Positions 46,960-59,939 of a stretch of DNA of 64,000 bases are shown in pieces. The number at the start of each line of letters is the position of its first letter. The first letter of the stretch is position 1. The DNA is from Sphagnum compactum. Lineage: Eukaryota > Bryophyta > Sphagnopsida > Sphagnales. The translations under genes were made by a program, and so were the position numbers. The notes beneath the pieces are model-generated. The model worked only from the letters and a program-made list of their open reading frames with translations. It was not told the origin of the DNA and did not search any database. The stretch lies in assembly GCA_965153455.1 (NCBI GenBank), contig OZ234499.1, positions 8,360,443 to 8,424,442 on the forward strand, written 5' to 3'.

Positions 46960-48576
46960 CTAGTCTTGTAAGCCTGCTACAGGAGGAGAGCGGGGCGGGC
47001 GGGGTCAGGAGCCCCAGGGTTCCATGCATGTTGGAACAGAACGCGAGGTAAGCAATTAATATATAGGGAGAAGCGGATGTACTTAAGCGACTTGGGTCCA
47101 GGTGCAGCTGTCACGTTTGCGCATTACTGTGTCTGAACTGGGGCCCACTGCACGTGCATAGGGCCCCAGCATCCCCTGCTTTCGATGCCGATGCCCTGCT
47201 CCGGGATCAGACGGAGAGACCAAGCTGGAGGGAGGAGGAAGCTGGGAAGCTGCACAGAGAGAGAGAGAGAGAGAGAGGAACACTCGAGATCACTCATGCA
47301 GCAGAGCAGGGTGGGACCTTCCCCCCCCCACCCATCCGCTCTCTCTCTCTCTCTTGGCCTGCCTGTTGCCTTGCCCTAGTGTCCCGCTTTGTTGTTGTGT
47401 TAAGGCTGTTTTGTTTTGCAACAGTAGTAGATCGTCAAACTGTTTTTTTCTTGCTGCTCGACAAGTTGTCATTAGTGATTAGCTCCTCGTTTTCTGTCTG
47501 GTCGCTAGGCATTCATACGATTTAATAGTAATAGGAAAGGGGGCGACGCTGTAGATGATCCGGCCAAGCTGCTGTGCAGCATCTGATAATACGCTTGTGC
47601 TTTTGTGTCATCATGATTCCGCAGGGTAGGAGTCTGAATGAATCCAGAGAGATGTTACCCTAGTAAGTAAATAGCTAGTACCCAGCATGCTCGCGAAATA
47701 GCCAGTCAGTTTTGGTGTTCTGTACAGGCCTAGATCCGCGACCTCCGACGTCTAGTCTCTATCTAGTCCCACTCTAGATCATACTCTTTTTCTTTTAGTC
47801 TTGCTAGTTCTTCACCAGTACTGTCATGCCGCGGCTGCTACCACTTCATTCCTGTGCATATCACCTTGACACCTTCATATGATCGGAGCAAACTAGAGAC
47901 AACTCTGTCGAGATCGACCCACTTTTCCATTTGCTTGTTATCACGCCGACGTTTAGAGGAGACATTTTCTAGTGTGCACTTACTGGTCAGCAGCTTGAGT
48001 CCACTCTTGTGTTGCAGCACCTTGGATCTATAGACTAGCCAGATGCAACACTTGGTCGTCTGATGACACTTTGCTGCTTCCAGTAGACAGCTGTGGCGGT
48101 GGCCTACTACTGAATTCCTTTGCCGGTTTACAAACCCTTGCAGGTTATGCTACTAGAGCTCGATCCCTAGAGCGAGTATTCGCCCGCCACATGCACATTT
48201 GTGAGTACTGGATCAGCTGCTGCTGTTTTTTAGGTTTCCTTTGCGAGAGTTTCATCGGACTCTAGATTCTCGTATCGTCTGTGCGGGAAGTTTTGCAAGT
48301 GAAGCCACACACGCGGGATCAGTCGAGAAACTTGAGACCGAGTGGACCCAGTTGAGACAGGCACTTGCAGACAAATCTTCGTCCCCGCCACCGCAGACCC
48401 GGCCTTAATACTACGGAGAACCAGGGGAATCATTCTAGGAAAAAGGTCGCGGAGTGTGCTCCGGTGACCAGATCCTCTGCAGACGTGCGTCGACGTTCCC
48501 GCGGTTTGGGGAAGATTGTGTCTTGTACACCAGTTTGGTCGGGCTGGAGTTCGAACTGGAGAGGGATTGGTCACTC
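46960..48576 (+). promoter_or_regulatory. promoter/long 5' leader of the ALOG gene
   Basis: The stretch is GC-richer than its surroundings and carries a (GA)n run near 47257-47277 and a (CT)n run near 47339-47354, both common in plant leaders. Several upstream ATGs are present, including a 71-codon uORF that ends on the ALOG start. Leader introns are possible but not assignable by eye. Confidence 0.45.
47257..47277 (+). repeat. (GA)n microsatellite
   Basis: About ten GA units, with a (CT)n run about 60 bases downstream. GA/CT tracts in plant promoters can bind BPC/GAGA-type factors; binding here is untested. Confidence 0.85.
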
Positions 48577-48580
48577 ATGA
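48365..48580 (+). CDS. uORF ending in ATGA overlap with ALOG start
   Basis: A 71-codon frame begins at ATG 48365. Its TGA stop (48578-48580) overlaps the ALOG ATG (48577-48579) within ATGA. The predicted peptide is basic (Arg/Ser-rich) and matches nothing known. Translation is not proven; the geometry alone suggests possible termination-reinitiation control of the main frame. Confidence 0.35.
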   Translation: MQTNLRPRHRRPGLNTTENQGNHSRKKVAECAPVTRSSADVRRRSRGLGKIVSCTPVWSGWSSNWRGIGHS

Positions 48581-49260
48581 GTGGCGAGGGCGGAGGTCAC
48601 ACGGGATCGGTACTGGATCATGGGGGATCTGCAGGGCCGTCGTCCTTGATGATGATGGGACCAGGATCAGAAGCTTCAGGACTCATGATGAATGGGTTGA
48701 GCATTGGAGTCATGGATAGCAGCAACAACGTCGTCAATATCCAGCAGCAACAGGAGCAGCAGGATCAGGGTTCGAGAGCGCCAAGCCGCTATGAAGCTCA
48801 AAAGAGGCGAGACTGGAACACGTTCGGACAATACCTGCGGAACCATCGTCCTCCTCTAGCTCTTGCAAGATGCACTGGGCAACACGTTCTGGACTTCGTG
48901 CGATACCTGGATCAGTTCGGCAAGACCAAGGTTCACTTACCCGCATGTCCCTTTTTCGGCCACCCTCATCCTCCACACCCGTGTCCATGTCCGCTAAGAC
49001 AAGCTTGGGGATCTCTGGATGCTCTCGTAGGGAGACTGCGGGCCGCTTTCGAGGAGAATGGAGGCAGACCGGAGTCGAATCCTTTCGGAGCTCGAACTGT
49101 GAGACTTTATCTGCGAGAGGTGAGAGAAACGCAAGCCAAGGCCAGAGGAATAGCTTACGAGAAGAAGAAGCGCAAGCGTCTCCCTCCTCAATCAGACGCT
49201 GCAGCCGCCATAAACAATACCAGTGTCCATCATGTCCAGCTCCCCGCTGCAACACTGTGA
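48577..49260 (+). CDS. ALOG-domain transcription regulator (LSH/G1 family)
   Basis: A single-exon frame of 227 residues. Residues 1-69 are Gly/Ser/Met-rich, with a Gln run ([11 protein letters not shown]). The ALOG domain occupies about 70-193: [40 protein letters not shown], the zinc-ribbon-like insert [56 protein letters not shown] and AKARGIAY. A nuclear localisation signal KKKRKR follows (196-201). ALOG proteins are plant nuclear DNA-binding regulators related to XerC/D-type recombinase N-terminal domains; LSH and G1/TAWAWA members shape lateral organs and meristem identity, and LOS1/TAWAWA-like members occur in mosses and liverworts. I chose ATG 48577; an in-frame ATG at 48454 would add 41 residues of no recognisable character. 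No damage was seen. Confidence 0.96.
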   Translation: MSGEGGGHTGSVLDHGGSAGPSSLMMMGPGSEASGLMMNGLSIGVMDSSNNVVNIQQQQEQQDQGSRAPSRYEAQKRRDWNTFGQYLRNHRPPLALARCTGQHVLDFVRYLDQFGKTKVHLPACPFFGHPHPPHPCPCPLRQAWGSLDALVGRLRAAFEENGGRPESNPFGARTVRLYLREVRETQAKARGIAYEKKKRKRLPPQSDAAAAINNTSVHHVQLPAATL

Positions 49261-49830
49261 CTCGACCTAGTCTGCAACTCGATGCAGCTGAGTACCGTGA
49301 GTTCACAAATTTTGGCCATGAAATTTCAGATGCACTGGTTACCATTCTACAATCAGGACGACCATGGTGGCCGTTGGCGGGTATAGCTGTCGACACTAGA
49401 GCTGCCAGATGAGAATTGCAATCAGCTCGGCGAGCAGCTTGCATCCCCTTTGTAGATAATGCACAGCCACCTTTTCTTACATCAGCAGATCATGTACATA
49501 TTTCGATGCCCGTCTGGCTGCAGGCTCCAGCTTTGAATCCAGTACTAGGTAGTACCTCATGAAAGCTTCCCATCATTTTTGCAATCCACTTAGTATTGTC
49601 GACCATATTGTACATAATAGGATGATCTCATTCTCGCTCGGAGGCCCGATCATCGAGCTTACAAGCTCCGGGCTGCAGCTGGTAGCCGGTAAAAACAGCT
49701 TGTAGGATCGATGCTGCAGTCAGGTAGAGAATTTTAGTTACAGCTGCTAGCGCAGATCACCTAGCTAGTTAGATCCATTTCTTCATGTCAGGCCGCAAGC
49801 TTAGAATAAATACGAACCAGCTGAGGTACT
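49261..49830 (+). other. probable 3' UTR of the ALOG gene
   Basis: The region is moderate in GC and has AATAAA at 49805-49810, a plausible poly(A) signal about 545 bases after the stop. The UTR end is inferred. Confidence 0.4.
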
Positions 49831-51880
49831 GATCTCTAGTCCCATCTTTTCCAGCTCTACAACTGAAAATCAGTGCAGTCGATCGTGCGTTCATCATTTC
49901 ATGAGTGTGCTCCAGGACGTCGGTGCAGATCACCTCTCTTCATGTGCAATTTCAATAAGACAGGAGGAGGACCACCTTAGGGAGATCTATTCTAGTTCGC
50001 AGGCTGCTGCAAGCTGTGCGTCTAGACATGTTATTATTCATGGACTCGAGTCATATAATGAAGATGATGATCTGGGCGCATGAGATCCTGCATGGGGCTG
50101 GTTCGAATTTTAAACTACAAATTGAACATGATTATATGTCGCTGAACTTGTACTGTAGATTATTGTAGCTAGCGTGATTTATGTGAAGAAGTTCCAATTG
50201 AAAACTTGTTCTGTGGATTTCGAGACCATTCTATGCATTTATGAGTTGAATGCAGCTGTGCTTCTCATCATCTGTGCAATGCTCCTGATCTACAGTGCAC
50301 TGCTCTTGATCTGCACAGTATATATAAGCACTTTAAGAGTTAATCTAGTGTGCATAAATGTGATCACTCGTGTGAATTCTCTCAGCCAGCTCTGCTCAAG
50401 TTCTAATTCGAGGTGTCTTGTGGGGCAGCTTTGCGTTCATGATATTGGCCGGCCGGGTGCATATTCCACGATCTTCTATTTGTGAAGAACCTCTTATTGT
50501 GGGTGAGAGTCCTTTAGGGTGACTGCAAAATACTCTCGTAAGTGGGTTTTTACAGTTTTTTGGGTGGAAAATTTTACAGATAACTATTTCAAAATGATTA
50601 CATCATTGGTTTGAATGGAAAAAGTTCTTATATACATTAAGCTCAAACCATAATTCCAGAATCTAGACAGTCCAGGTTCTTATTGTGATCTTAAGTCAAG
50701 AATAACTAGCTTACACTTGTACAAGAGAATGTGGTTTTCCTCACATAAAACGCCAGGGCTGCTCATGACACATGTGTGAGACAAATGTTGTGGTTTAATC
50801 CTATTAGAATGTAACGTGTTTATTACATTAAAATGAGAATTTGACATGATCAAGAATATCTTTTGATTATCTTCAATCACTATTACAAAAGGTGGGTGCA
50901 GTTCAGTAGTCCCTGTTCGTTAGACTAGTGAATTCATTATTTTTTCACTGGTCCCAGTTCACTACAATGAGTGAATTCATTCAAAATTCAGTGAAATCAT
51001 TTGACGTACAAGGACACCTGTTGTTATAGTGAATGTTTGACATGAAAATTTATTCTTGATGCTGATCTTCCAGTACCTTACATGTACCTTACATGTCTGA
51101 CCATATATTGTAGTTGGTTTTAAGGACCTTCTCGAGAATAAGGTGTGGCGTTGAAAGCTCAGGAATTACACAAGACACACATAGATCCAATTCTCAAGCC
51201 AGAATTCACTACATTGCACTAGCTGGAGCCTGCAGATCATATAAGGTTTAACTGGATTCGAAATTCATCATGAATCCCATGTCTTCAAACCACATGCTTA
51301 TACATGCACATAAGACTGGTCATGACATGCTAGAGTGTGTGAGCCTCTAATTGCACCACAGCTAAAGTGAACTCTTGAATTTTAGACATTGCAGCACATG
51401 TCGACGCGGCTAGAAACGGTTTGGTCTTGATCAGTGTGAGCTGGTACAGTACCTCTGCCTTTAGCCCGGCAGCTGCACGTTTTCCACAATTCGCTGTGGT
51501 CTGCAATAAACTCTGCAGCAGAGAACAGGATGTTAATATCACATGCGCTATTCCATCTGAAAAGCTACAGGAACGCTAATTATACGACAAGCTAGCTGCT
51601 GCCGCTGCTGCGACTCCCAGCTTTCTCGCCGCTATTTCTTTGGCATTTTGTGTGTCGGGACGTAATAATTCAGATCACCAGGATTTATATTGTTGTAGAG
51701 AGAAGATTAAGTACAAGATCCTGAGAAATATAATATGGAGACTTTTCAAGCTCTCACTGATCAACACTAGTCCTTCTAAGCAGTTCTAGTTTAATTTGTT
51801 GAATTCCTTGCAGCTCAAGAAGCACCTGCACAGCTAGCTAATTAGAACCTGCAATATTGCAAATCTACCAGCTCCTGCAT
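49831..51880. other. intergenic spacer downstream of ALOG
   Basis: Sequence with frequent AGCTGC, GATCAGCTG and CTAGCTAG words, grading into AT-rich DNA. No gene or element recognised. Short frames have no family signature. Confidence 0.45.
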
Positions 51881-52028
51881 CTAATCCCCTGCATCTCTCG
51901 ATCAGCTGCTGCAAGCCAGCAAACAGTTCATCATAAAATCCTTCACTACACTACAGTTCCAAATATTTAAATGCCCATCTCTTGATCAGCAGCTGCAAGT
52001 TTAGCAATTTTTTCATGAAATCCTTCAC
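51881..52028. repeat. imperfect direct repeat, two ~60-bp units
   Basis: Units at about 51881-51946 and 51970-52028 share ATCTCT-GATCAGC-GCTGCAAG and TTCATNAAATCCTTCAC. This is an old local duplication in non-coding DNA. Confidence 0.65.
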
Positions 52029-55000
52029 AAAACACATTAATCGCCAGAGTTTTTTGAAAACTCAAATCAACTCAAACAAAATTTCAAATTGGATTTCGCC
52101 TGCTGCATCCACAATTGCACAACATAAATTTAGGCAGGTGTGAAATCTTACATCAATTTAATGTGACACATATTTCATGATGTTGAATTTTAAGCCATAT
52201 TTTGAGAGCTCGCCACATGGTTCATGACCCATGATCCAGTCACCAAGTGATTTGTTTTTCAACACATTTTGTCGTTTTTGTGACAAAAACAATAATTGCA
52301 AAAAGTTTGGTTCAATGTGTTTTTCTAGTGTAAGTTTGACTAATTTGCTTTTTTTTTTTTGGCAAACATTTGCCATATTTTTGTATCAGAATTTTTTAGA
52401 AAAAATAGAAAACACCTGGACCCATCTGAGAGGTCAATCTTTTATATATACTAAAGTGGCATGTGCTGTTTCAAAATAGGGGAAGCTCAACATATGAAAA
52501 TTATTTTGTAAGGTTTAGCATTTAGGGTTAAATTAAACAATAAACCCTAGATCCTATATTCAATTTTCGAAGAGTTAAATATGACCTGCAAGTGTAATCA
52601 AATTTTCACAGATTTTTCTTTCCAAAACCTAGTTTTTTGTGATTTATTTCAATTTTTAGTGACAAAAATCATTTGAAATTCAATATCTTCCCCCATCTTC
52701 AATCCCAATTTTATAAAATATACTCCATTAAATCCTACTCCTCAAGATCTTTCCAACAACACCAAAGACACATCCAAATTCTTCTGAAATTTTTTGTTAT
52801 GATTCAATTTAATTTTCAGTGAAAAAATCATTCAATCCAAGAACTTTACACAACAAGTCCAAATGTCATGAAACCAAGCCAATGCACCCCTCCTCATCGA
52901 GAGCTTTCCAAAGATACCAAGAACATGTCTGAAGTGCCCAGGTTTGCTGGATCTCATAGTTACAAAACAAAACAATCTATCGTGCTTTCGAGATAGGTGT
53001 ATATGGTGTTTATTGTGAGTTGACATTAGTGTAATATGTGGCTTTGTACCACACTCAAGTGTCACAGCCTACTACATGCAGTGATGCTTCTTTTGGGCAT
53101 ATGTTTGAAATCTTTAATCTGAAAAATGTGGTTTTGACCTAATACAAGGATTTTTTTTGTGAAAAAGAGACCCAAATTCAATGGATTCTATAATTTGATC
53201 TATTAAATACCAGGTTTTTTTAAAAGATCCAAACAGGGAGCCCAAAATATAGAAGGATGCTTTAAAATTTCAACTTTCATAAATTCATAGCTGGTTTATA
53301 GCCAAACTTGGATTATTTTTCTATAGATGATTTTCCAATTTGGCTACATCACAAAATTGGAAAAGAAAACACATCTACTATTGAGTGTAGGAAAAGCACT
53401 ATTCTGCTATAGTGATCTGAGGATCAAAGATATATACACTCCTGAGATTGCTTCATTATTATATTACCTCAAAAGACAAAACTCTGGAAGTACTTTCAAC
53501 TCCTTGTTTCCTTTTTTTTTTGCTTAAGAAACGAACACAAATTGATTCTTTGTCACCTGGCAAACATGTAGTGTCTGTTTATATGTGAAGAATACGCAAA
53601 GTGTATGATACAAGGCTTTTATTGCTTTTAAACTATTAAAGTGCAGTCAACCTACAAGAGTTGGCTGCTTTTTGAACCACTCCAAAAAAACAAAACCCTC
53701 TTATGGGAAGAATCTCAACTCCTGAATCTCATGTGAAATCCTCATGAGTACATAGACAGACTACACACATAGAAACTTTATCAATGTCTCAATTTGTTAC
53801 CCACAACATAAAACTTGAGTGTTTATGACAATTTGTCACCAGATATGTTTTATATATAACTGAGTTATTTTCAAAGATCATGGATCAGAATTACAAGCTC
53901 AGAGATCACTCAACCTGAAGAGCATATGCCCCAGTGATTTCTCCCACTTCACTTCCTTCACGAACCAACAATGAATTTGCACACCACAGAACATTAAGAC
54001 ACCACCAATGTGGTGCACAAATTTATTTTTTTGATGCTAAAACTTCAAAGATCAAGCCTGACATATATCCTCTTCCCTCCCCTTCGATTTGTCATAGGTA
54101 CTAGTTCCTTTTGCTTTTTTGCATCAGTGTACACCGTATATATGTATGTGTGTAGGCATAATAGAGCTATTTGCCTCAGCTTTGCTGTGCTTTTTGTTTC
54201 TTCTTCAAGGGTTTTTTGCATGATTGTGATGGCTTTTTAATTTTTGAATTGGGTTGGTAAATGTTAAGTCAGCTCTTTGTGAAATGAATGTTGTTGTGTC
54301 ATGTGTACTAGATGGAAGTGGGACCTTAAGTACTTGAATATTGTAGTACAAGAGTAGCTTCAGCACACATCTGCCAAATAATCAATAGAGTAAAATATTC
54401 CTCGATATTTCAAAAGATCATTTATTTTCCTTCACAAAAATAATTTCTTTGAGAGAAGTATTTTTTGAAAATTTCAGCATTTTCCAAAAAACAATATAAT
54501 TTGCGCCGAACTGCCAAGGTATTATGCTATTGGTGCAAATGGGAGGCAGGGACTTGACCTCTTTTTCTAGACCTCCCTCCTCTGCAGCTGTTCATTGATT
54601 TGTACCTTAGATCAGGGGCTGTTCAGGGATCAGAATCCCTTGGTAAGGGGGGCAAATGAGAAAGGAAAAGAATCAGTCAGTGACGATTGAGAACTCTTGA
54701 ACTACTAAATGAATTCTACTGGTTTAGGGGATTCGTCTACACAGTAACTGGTGTGTAGAATTGCTAGGAGACAAGCCAATATGACAAATACATTCACTTA
54801 AGAATAGCACTCTGAATCTTGTGAAGTTGGTTTCGTTGTGGCAATAAAGATATTAAATGTGGTTACTTATTGCTACATGAAATTAAACAAATTAGTACAT
54901 CAGGTTTTATTGACTATTCTTAGCTCTTTGTAAAAGGTTTTGTTTTCAAGTGTCACTAGCCCTTTGAAGTTTGAACCTACTCAAATACTAAAAGAAATCC

Positions 55001-56689
55001 CTTTGAATTACCACAATTATTTTGATGATCCTTTTGCAATGCTCCCAGCTAGACAAAGAGATTCTAAAAGTCAAGGCATAAGGGCTAAAGCCACCTGAAT
55101 GCAAGCTCTATCTGAAAAAAGTCTCAAGTCTTCTACTAATGCACCCTGTGCCACAACGTGCTGACCAGATCTCTTGCAAGTATTACATATTCCCAGGGAT
55201 ACCCACTTTGAGGAATCTTATGACCAATATCCGACTGACTTTCCTACTTCTCATAGTGCGGATTTAATACACCCAACACTACAAGCTCAGACTTTCCTTG
55301 ATTGTTCATCATTTCCCACCCTAATCCTTTTATTCATGAGGAGTTCAACACTAAGGCCTATCAAGTTTCAGAACATAGCCAAAGTAGAGAACTTGAAAAA
55401 CTTGCACATAAGGCCCTAATGCCCATCTCCTATAACAAAATTCTAGTAACCACACTTCTTTGCAAACTACTTAGTTGGATGCACATAGTGCTTCTAGCTC
55501 TTGTCTACCTTCATGTCCTTCACATTGCGCATTAAGGTCCACAAACTCTCCAACAATTCTTACTATAACCTCCATCAATGTATCCTCATTGCCAAGTCCT
55601 CAATGACATTCCAAGAACAATAAAAACCTACAACATACAATTCACACAACAAAACAATCTACATGATAAACATCGCTTGTTGTCACCAAATTTGCTCATA
55701 GCTGCTATAATCATCTTCGAGAAGAAAACACCCTCTACTTGTCCCCTTCTTCCTTTCAATAGAAACTAGATATTGACAACTTGGACCATAAATCAAACTC
55801 ATTCACACTTCACCATCCAAATCCAAGTCACCACCAATGCCCTCATTTACATAGCTGAAAAACCTTACTGTCATGTCACTCTAACTGTCAAGGTTCTAGG
55901 TTAGGTCTTAAGGTATCTAAAATAGAATTTCAAAATTTTGTTTAAACTAAGTTTGAATCCCCCATTTTCCGCCACAATAATACCACTCCAAGAGCATGGG
56001 TACCTAATTCAACAACTTATCAATTTTAATTGGGTGGAATGTAATTGGAATCAAATTTGGTTTTACACCAAACCAAGTTCCAAAATTTGAAAAGCCTATG
56101 GAATTGAAGGTTTTATAACCCAAAATACCATTTTCAAAATTACCCCAAAGGTTCTATCAAATTAAAAAAATCAAAAATCAAAATGAAAAACCAATCAACA
56201 TTGGTATTAACCATCCACATTCAATTACCTTATTGGTAGTCACCAAATGGCTTGCCTACTTATCTATCGACATATAAATCCCTCTTATTTCATATCTACT
56301 CACCTTTATACATATCTTTCATATAGTTATGACAAAATATATTGTCATAACATTTTTAATAACATTTTGTTTAAATGAAATCCACTTCAAATAACAAAAC
56401 TAATTACAAAAATTACCAAATCATATGCAAAAACTTACAAACCCACTTGTGGCATCTCTATTTATTTAACAAAGTTTTAGTCATGTTTAATCAATATGTT
56501 TAACCATTAAATTAAGTCATTAAATTTAAACACTAGGTTTAGCCTAATTTTAAACATTAGTTGTCATTTATGTTTAACCACTATGTTTAATGATGTGAAA
56601 TAAACATATGAAATAAAAAACTTAACAAATGTTGAACACTTATAATGGTGTAGTTCATTGATTTATCATGGTGTGATCCAAATTCTTTA
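52029..56689. other. AT-rich spacer, no gene
   Basis: A long stretch without a recognised gene, RNA or complete element. A frame cluster at 55.17-55.54 kb in two overlapping frames matches nothing known. Phrases near 56.02-56.22 kb resemble the hAT-associated repeat at 28.9-29.3 kb. Confidence 0.5.
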
Positions 56690-56960
56690 AAATGTATCAT
56701 TAAGCACAAAAAGGACTTAATCCTCTATGGAATCCTATATTTTGTCCTATATTTTGATCCCCATCAATATTAATGAATCAAAATGTTTCAAATATTTTAT
56801 AAATACCATATTTTAAACCACTAAAATTCTAAATTTCATTAATCTCATTCGTTTTGTGTCTTTACATGGTCACATATGACTATGTAAAAAAATTTAGAAC
56901 ATGGTGACACCATGACAATATTTTGGTACTCCTTAAAGAATTTAAACTTTGTGAAGATTT
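56690..56960 (+). repeat. fragment of the same hAT relic as 21.65-21.94 kb
   Basis: Its reverse complement follows the 21.65-21.94 kb sequence nearly throughout: ATTCTTTAA-GA-TACCAAAATATTGTCA, ACATAGTC, GACCATGTAAA, ATGAGATT, AGAATTTTAGTGGT-TAAAATATGGTAT and GGGGATCAAAATATAGGA. It lacks recognisable coding. It belongs to the element class of the minus-strand hAT relic at 21.6-22.7 kb. Confidence 0.7.
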
Positions 56961-56999
56961 GGGGTTCTTTATATGTGTAACCTATGTGCATGCTTAGAG

Positions 57000-57160
57000 G
57001 ATAGGGTAGGTAGGTTAATAGATTAAGGTAGTTTGGTGAGGGTTGGTTAGGTTAAGTAGCTTAGGTTAAGGTAAACTTTTACTTACCTACCTAAGTGCCT
57101 TTTTTTAACTCACCTAGACCTATATACTACCTAGTTACCTACCTAGCTACCTTTTTATTA
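57000..57160. repeat. TAGGT-rich arm facing ACCTA-rich arm (foldback)
   Basis: About 57.00-57.08 kb is built of TAGGT/GGTTA words, and about 57.09-57.16 kb of ACCTA/TACCT words, so the halves can pair imperfectly over some 70 bases. The origin is unclear. Confidence 0.55.
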
Positions 57161-57754
57161 ATTTTAAAATAATAATCCAAAAAAATATTTTAATTTAAAT
57201 ATAAGTTTGACCTAGTCAAATGGTCCACTATTTATTAATTATTGTTAGTCTTTTTGTCAATAAAATAATAGGGTCCAAATTGGTTACTTCATCACATTAA
57301 TAGGTCCAAATCAATTTGTCTAGATTAACAAGGTGGTTTTTTTACACTTGTCATTTTGGGTTCTTTAAAAACAAGGGGGAAAACATCATTGTTACACATT
57401 CCAAAGGTTATGAATGTTGTGATGTTGTGTGGCAAAATTGGAACCGCAAAAATAGGAATGCCATTCGTTGGTGTTAAAATAATACCAACTACACAAGGGG
57501 AGATGAAAAAGAAGGGTGACAATGGGACTTCTAATAATGAAGCTCTCCAAACCTCCAAGGTTTTGGGATTTAAATGTAAGAGGTTTGAAAAATTCAAAAA
57601 GGGTTTGGAACTAGGGGTCCCTAAGGGTCCAATTTGGACCTCCCTTTTTATTTGTTGTTTTTTGGGTAATTTATAAAACCTAAAAGTCAAATTTGACATT
57701 AATTTGAACATGCCATGTGTCCCTTGTGAAAAAAAAGGGCCTAGGAGGTAGTAA
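57161..57754. other. spacer with two opposed open frames
   Basis: A 106-codon plus frame and a 152-codon minus frame overlap here. Neither resembles a known family, and the minus one runs into the repeat arm, so I do not call a gene. Confidence 0.4.
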
Positions 57755-59939
57755 TTGGGTATAGTCATACTAACATGTACCATTAGCAGTCATTGTTTAA
57801 CCATTGTTTAATTTTTTGAACCATTGTTTAATTTTTTGAACTTTGAATTGTAAAATTAAAATAAAATCATAAATAGAATTTTTTTATATAAACTGTTATT
57901 GTGAATACATTATGTACACATCATAAAAATCTGGAATCAATCCAATGAGTGAAATATACGTATAAGGACTTTTAAGGCTTTGTAACCACTGCTTAGAAGT
58001 TGTTTAAAAGTAGTTTTACATTAAAAGCACAATTTGAAAATAATTATTTATGACATATTTTTGGATTTTTTTAATATACACCTTAACATAATAATATTTT
58101 TTTAAAAAAAATTTGAAAGACGTATTAAAATATTATAAAAATATTCCTTTAAAAAAGCAGTGGTCTGCAGGGGCACATTTAGTTCCTAATAGCGTGGTTG
58201 GACCAAATTGTTCATTAATGAACAATAAGCCGAAGTTAACATGTTCACTAGTGAATAGTTGATAAAATCAAGGCTATTCATATACAAACACATTGTTAGG
58301 AACATTATAGGGCATCAAAGTTGTTGACTAATGAACAACATTTGGTTCATGTAATATCCATTGCCCAAAATGTGGGAATGTAATGTGTTCAATGCTTGGA
58401 ATATGAAAGTGTGGGAACATATGATGAAGTGCCAACTAGGGGCTATTCATCAACAAATGACCCAACAAATTTGGAATTATTTTTTCATGAATAGTTAATC
58501 AATAAGAGAAAATGCCCTAACAGGTCCATTCACAATAAAAGGAGCCACGGGCATTAAGGTCAAAGTCCTTACCAAGGATTGCATTTTACACGTCCTACAT
58601 GGATTAATTGATTAAATACCAAAACTTTTATTTTAAATGTAATTTATGGGACTGAATATCAATCTTGTGACCAAACATGACCCATATTATAATAAAAATT
58701 CCTATTTTTTACATGAGGACCTAAATTATAGTCAAATGTACACTTTTGTTTTCAACCATCAAGGATGTTCAGAATCAAAATTAACAACATTCATTCAAAG
58801 GATTCAATACATATGCATTAAAAATATAAACACATGTGGCCCTTCTTATGAAGTATATCAAAGCCCAAATAAAATTGAGAACATTTGGTAAACATTTGAG
58901 TAACAAAAAACATGTTCAAATTTTATAATCTTTTAAAAAACCATGTCAACAAATGTTTTGTGTATAACAAAGGACTCCAATAACATAATGAAACGACTCC
59001 AAATTTGTAGGATATCTATTTCATGAATAAACTAACAAAACCCCAAAATATGAACAAATAATTCATTATATAATTATTGGGGATTTTTCAAAATAGTAGA
59101 AGTGTAGTTTTCATTATAATCAATAAGTGATTTGGCTCTTTTTATTGTGAATGGACCCTAACATCAGGCTATTTATTAACAAACAATAATGAAATTGTGA
59201 CTACTTGGGAAGTATTCATCAATGAACAACTATACAAGGGTGACATTTTAGATTAATGTTAATTTAATTTGTAAACAACTACTATGAACTTGTTGTGGTG
59301 AATTTTCATCAAAGTTCCAAAATTCATAACTTTTTTATGTACAAAATTGGAATGGAGTGCCATTGAATTCTTGAAAAGGTCTACATGTGCAAAAAATTTC
59401 AGCCCTGTTGGAAATAGAATTTTCTAGAAATTTTTTCACATGTGCAAGAAAATGGTTGTGTGAATTGGTTTTTGATAAATTTTCAACACCAATTGTGCTG
59501 GTAAATGTAATTACCTATAATCCACAAGTGGTGGAACATTATGCCATTGATGAATAAAAAATGTTTTATCATCAACTTTTTTCCATAATAGTTTGTTATA
59601 GGGTGAATGGACCAAAAGTGGCACATGTGGTGTCCATAGTTTTCCTTTTTCATAATTTCTACGAGTCCAACCACTCTATTAGGAGTCGCACGTGCCCCCT
59701 TAAACCACTACTTTATTTGTGGAATCCTTTTATGCGTCTTTCAAGAAAACATTAAAAATTTTAAAAGTTTTCTTAATATTATTATGTTCAATTGTATATT
59801 AAAAAATATCCAAAAATATGTCATTAAAAAATATTTTCGAATTGTGTTTTTAATGTCAAAATTGCTTTAAGTTGCTTTTATCTAATTTTTAAATAGTGGT
59901 TATGACTACTTTTGGTAAATGTTAGTATGACTACACCCC
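57755..59939. mobile_element. ~2.2-kb foldback element with long inverted terminal arms
   Basis: The left arm (57755-58130) starts GGGTATAGTCATACTAACATG. The right arm (59728-59939), reverse-complemented, starts GGGTGTAGTCATACTAACAT. Both continue through GACATATTTTTGGAT and ATAATATT to GAAAGACG; the right arm lacks about 150 internal bases. A third arm lies inside hAT copy B (43185-43545). The interior has no convincing coding frame but repeats TTCATNAATGAACAA-like palindromic words (58.21, 58.33, 58.44, 59.22 kb). Long arms recall Mutator-like or foldback elements; no target duplication was seen. Confidence 0.6.

Noticed and set aside
48734-49444. 236-codon minus-strand frame opposite the ALOG gene
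   Set aside because: It mirrors the ALOG coding sequence in a GC-rich region and has no family resemblance of its own; the plus-strand ALOG domain explains the open frame.
55174-55535. Two overlapping plus-strand frames
   Set aside because: No domain signature and no splice pattern; AT-rich spacer.
57325-57783. Opposed 152-codon (-) and 106-codon (+) frames
   Set aside because: Neither resembles a family; the minus frame extends into the repeat arm of the foldback element.
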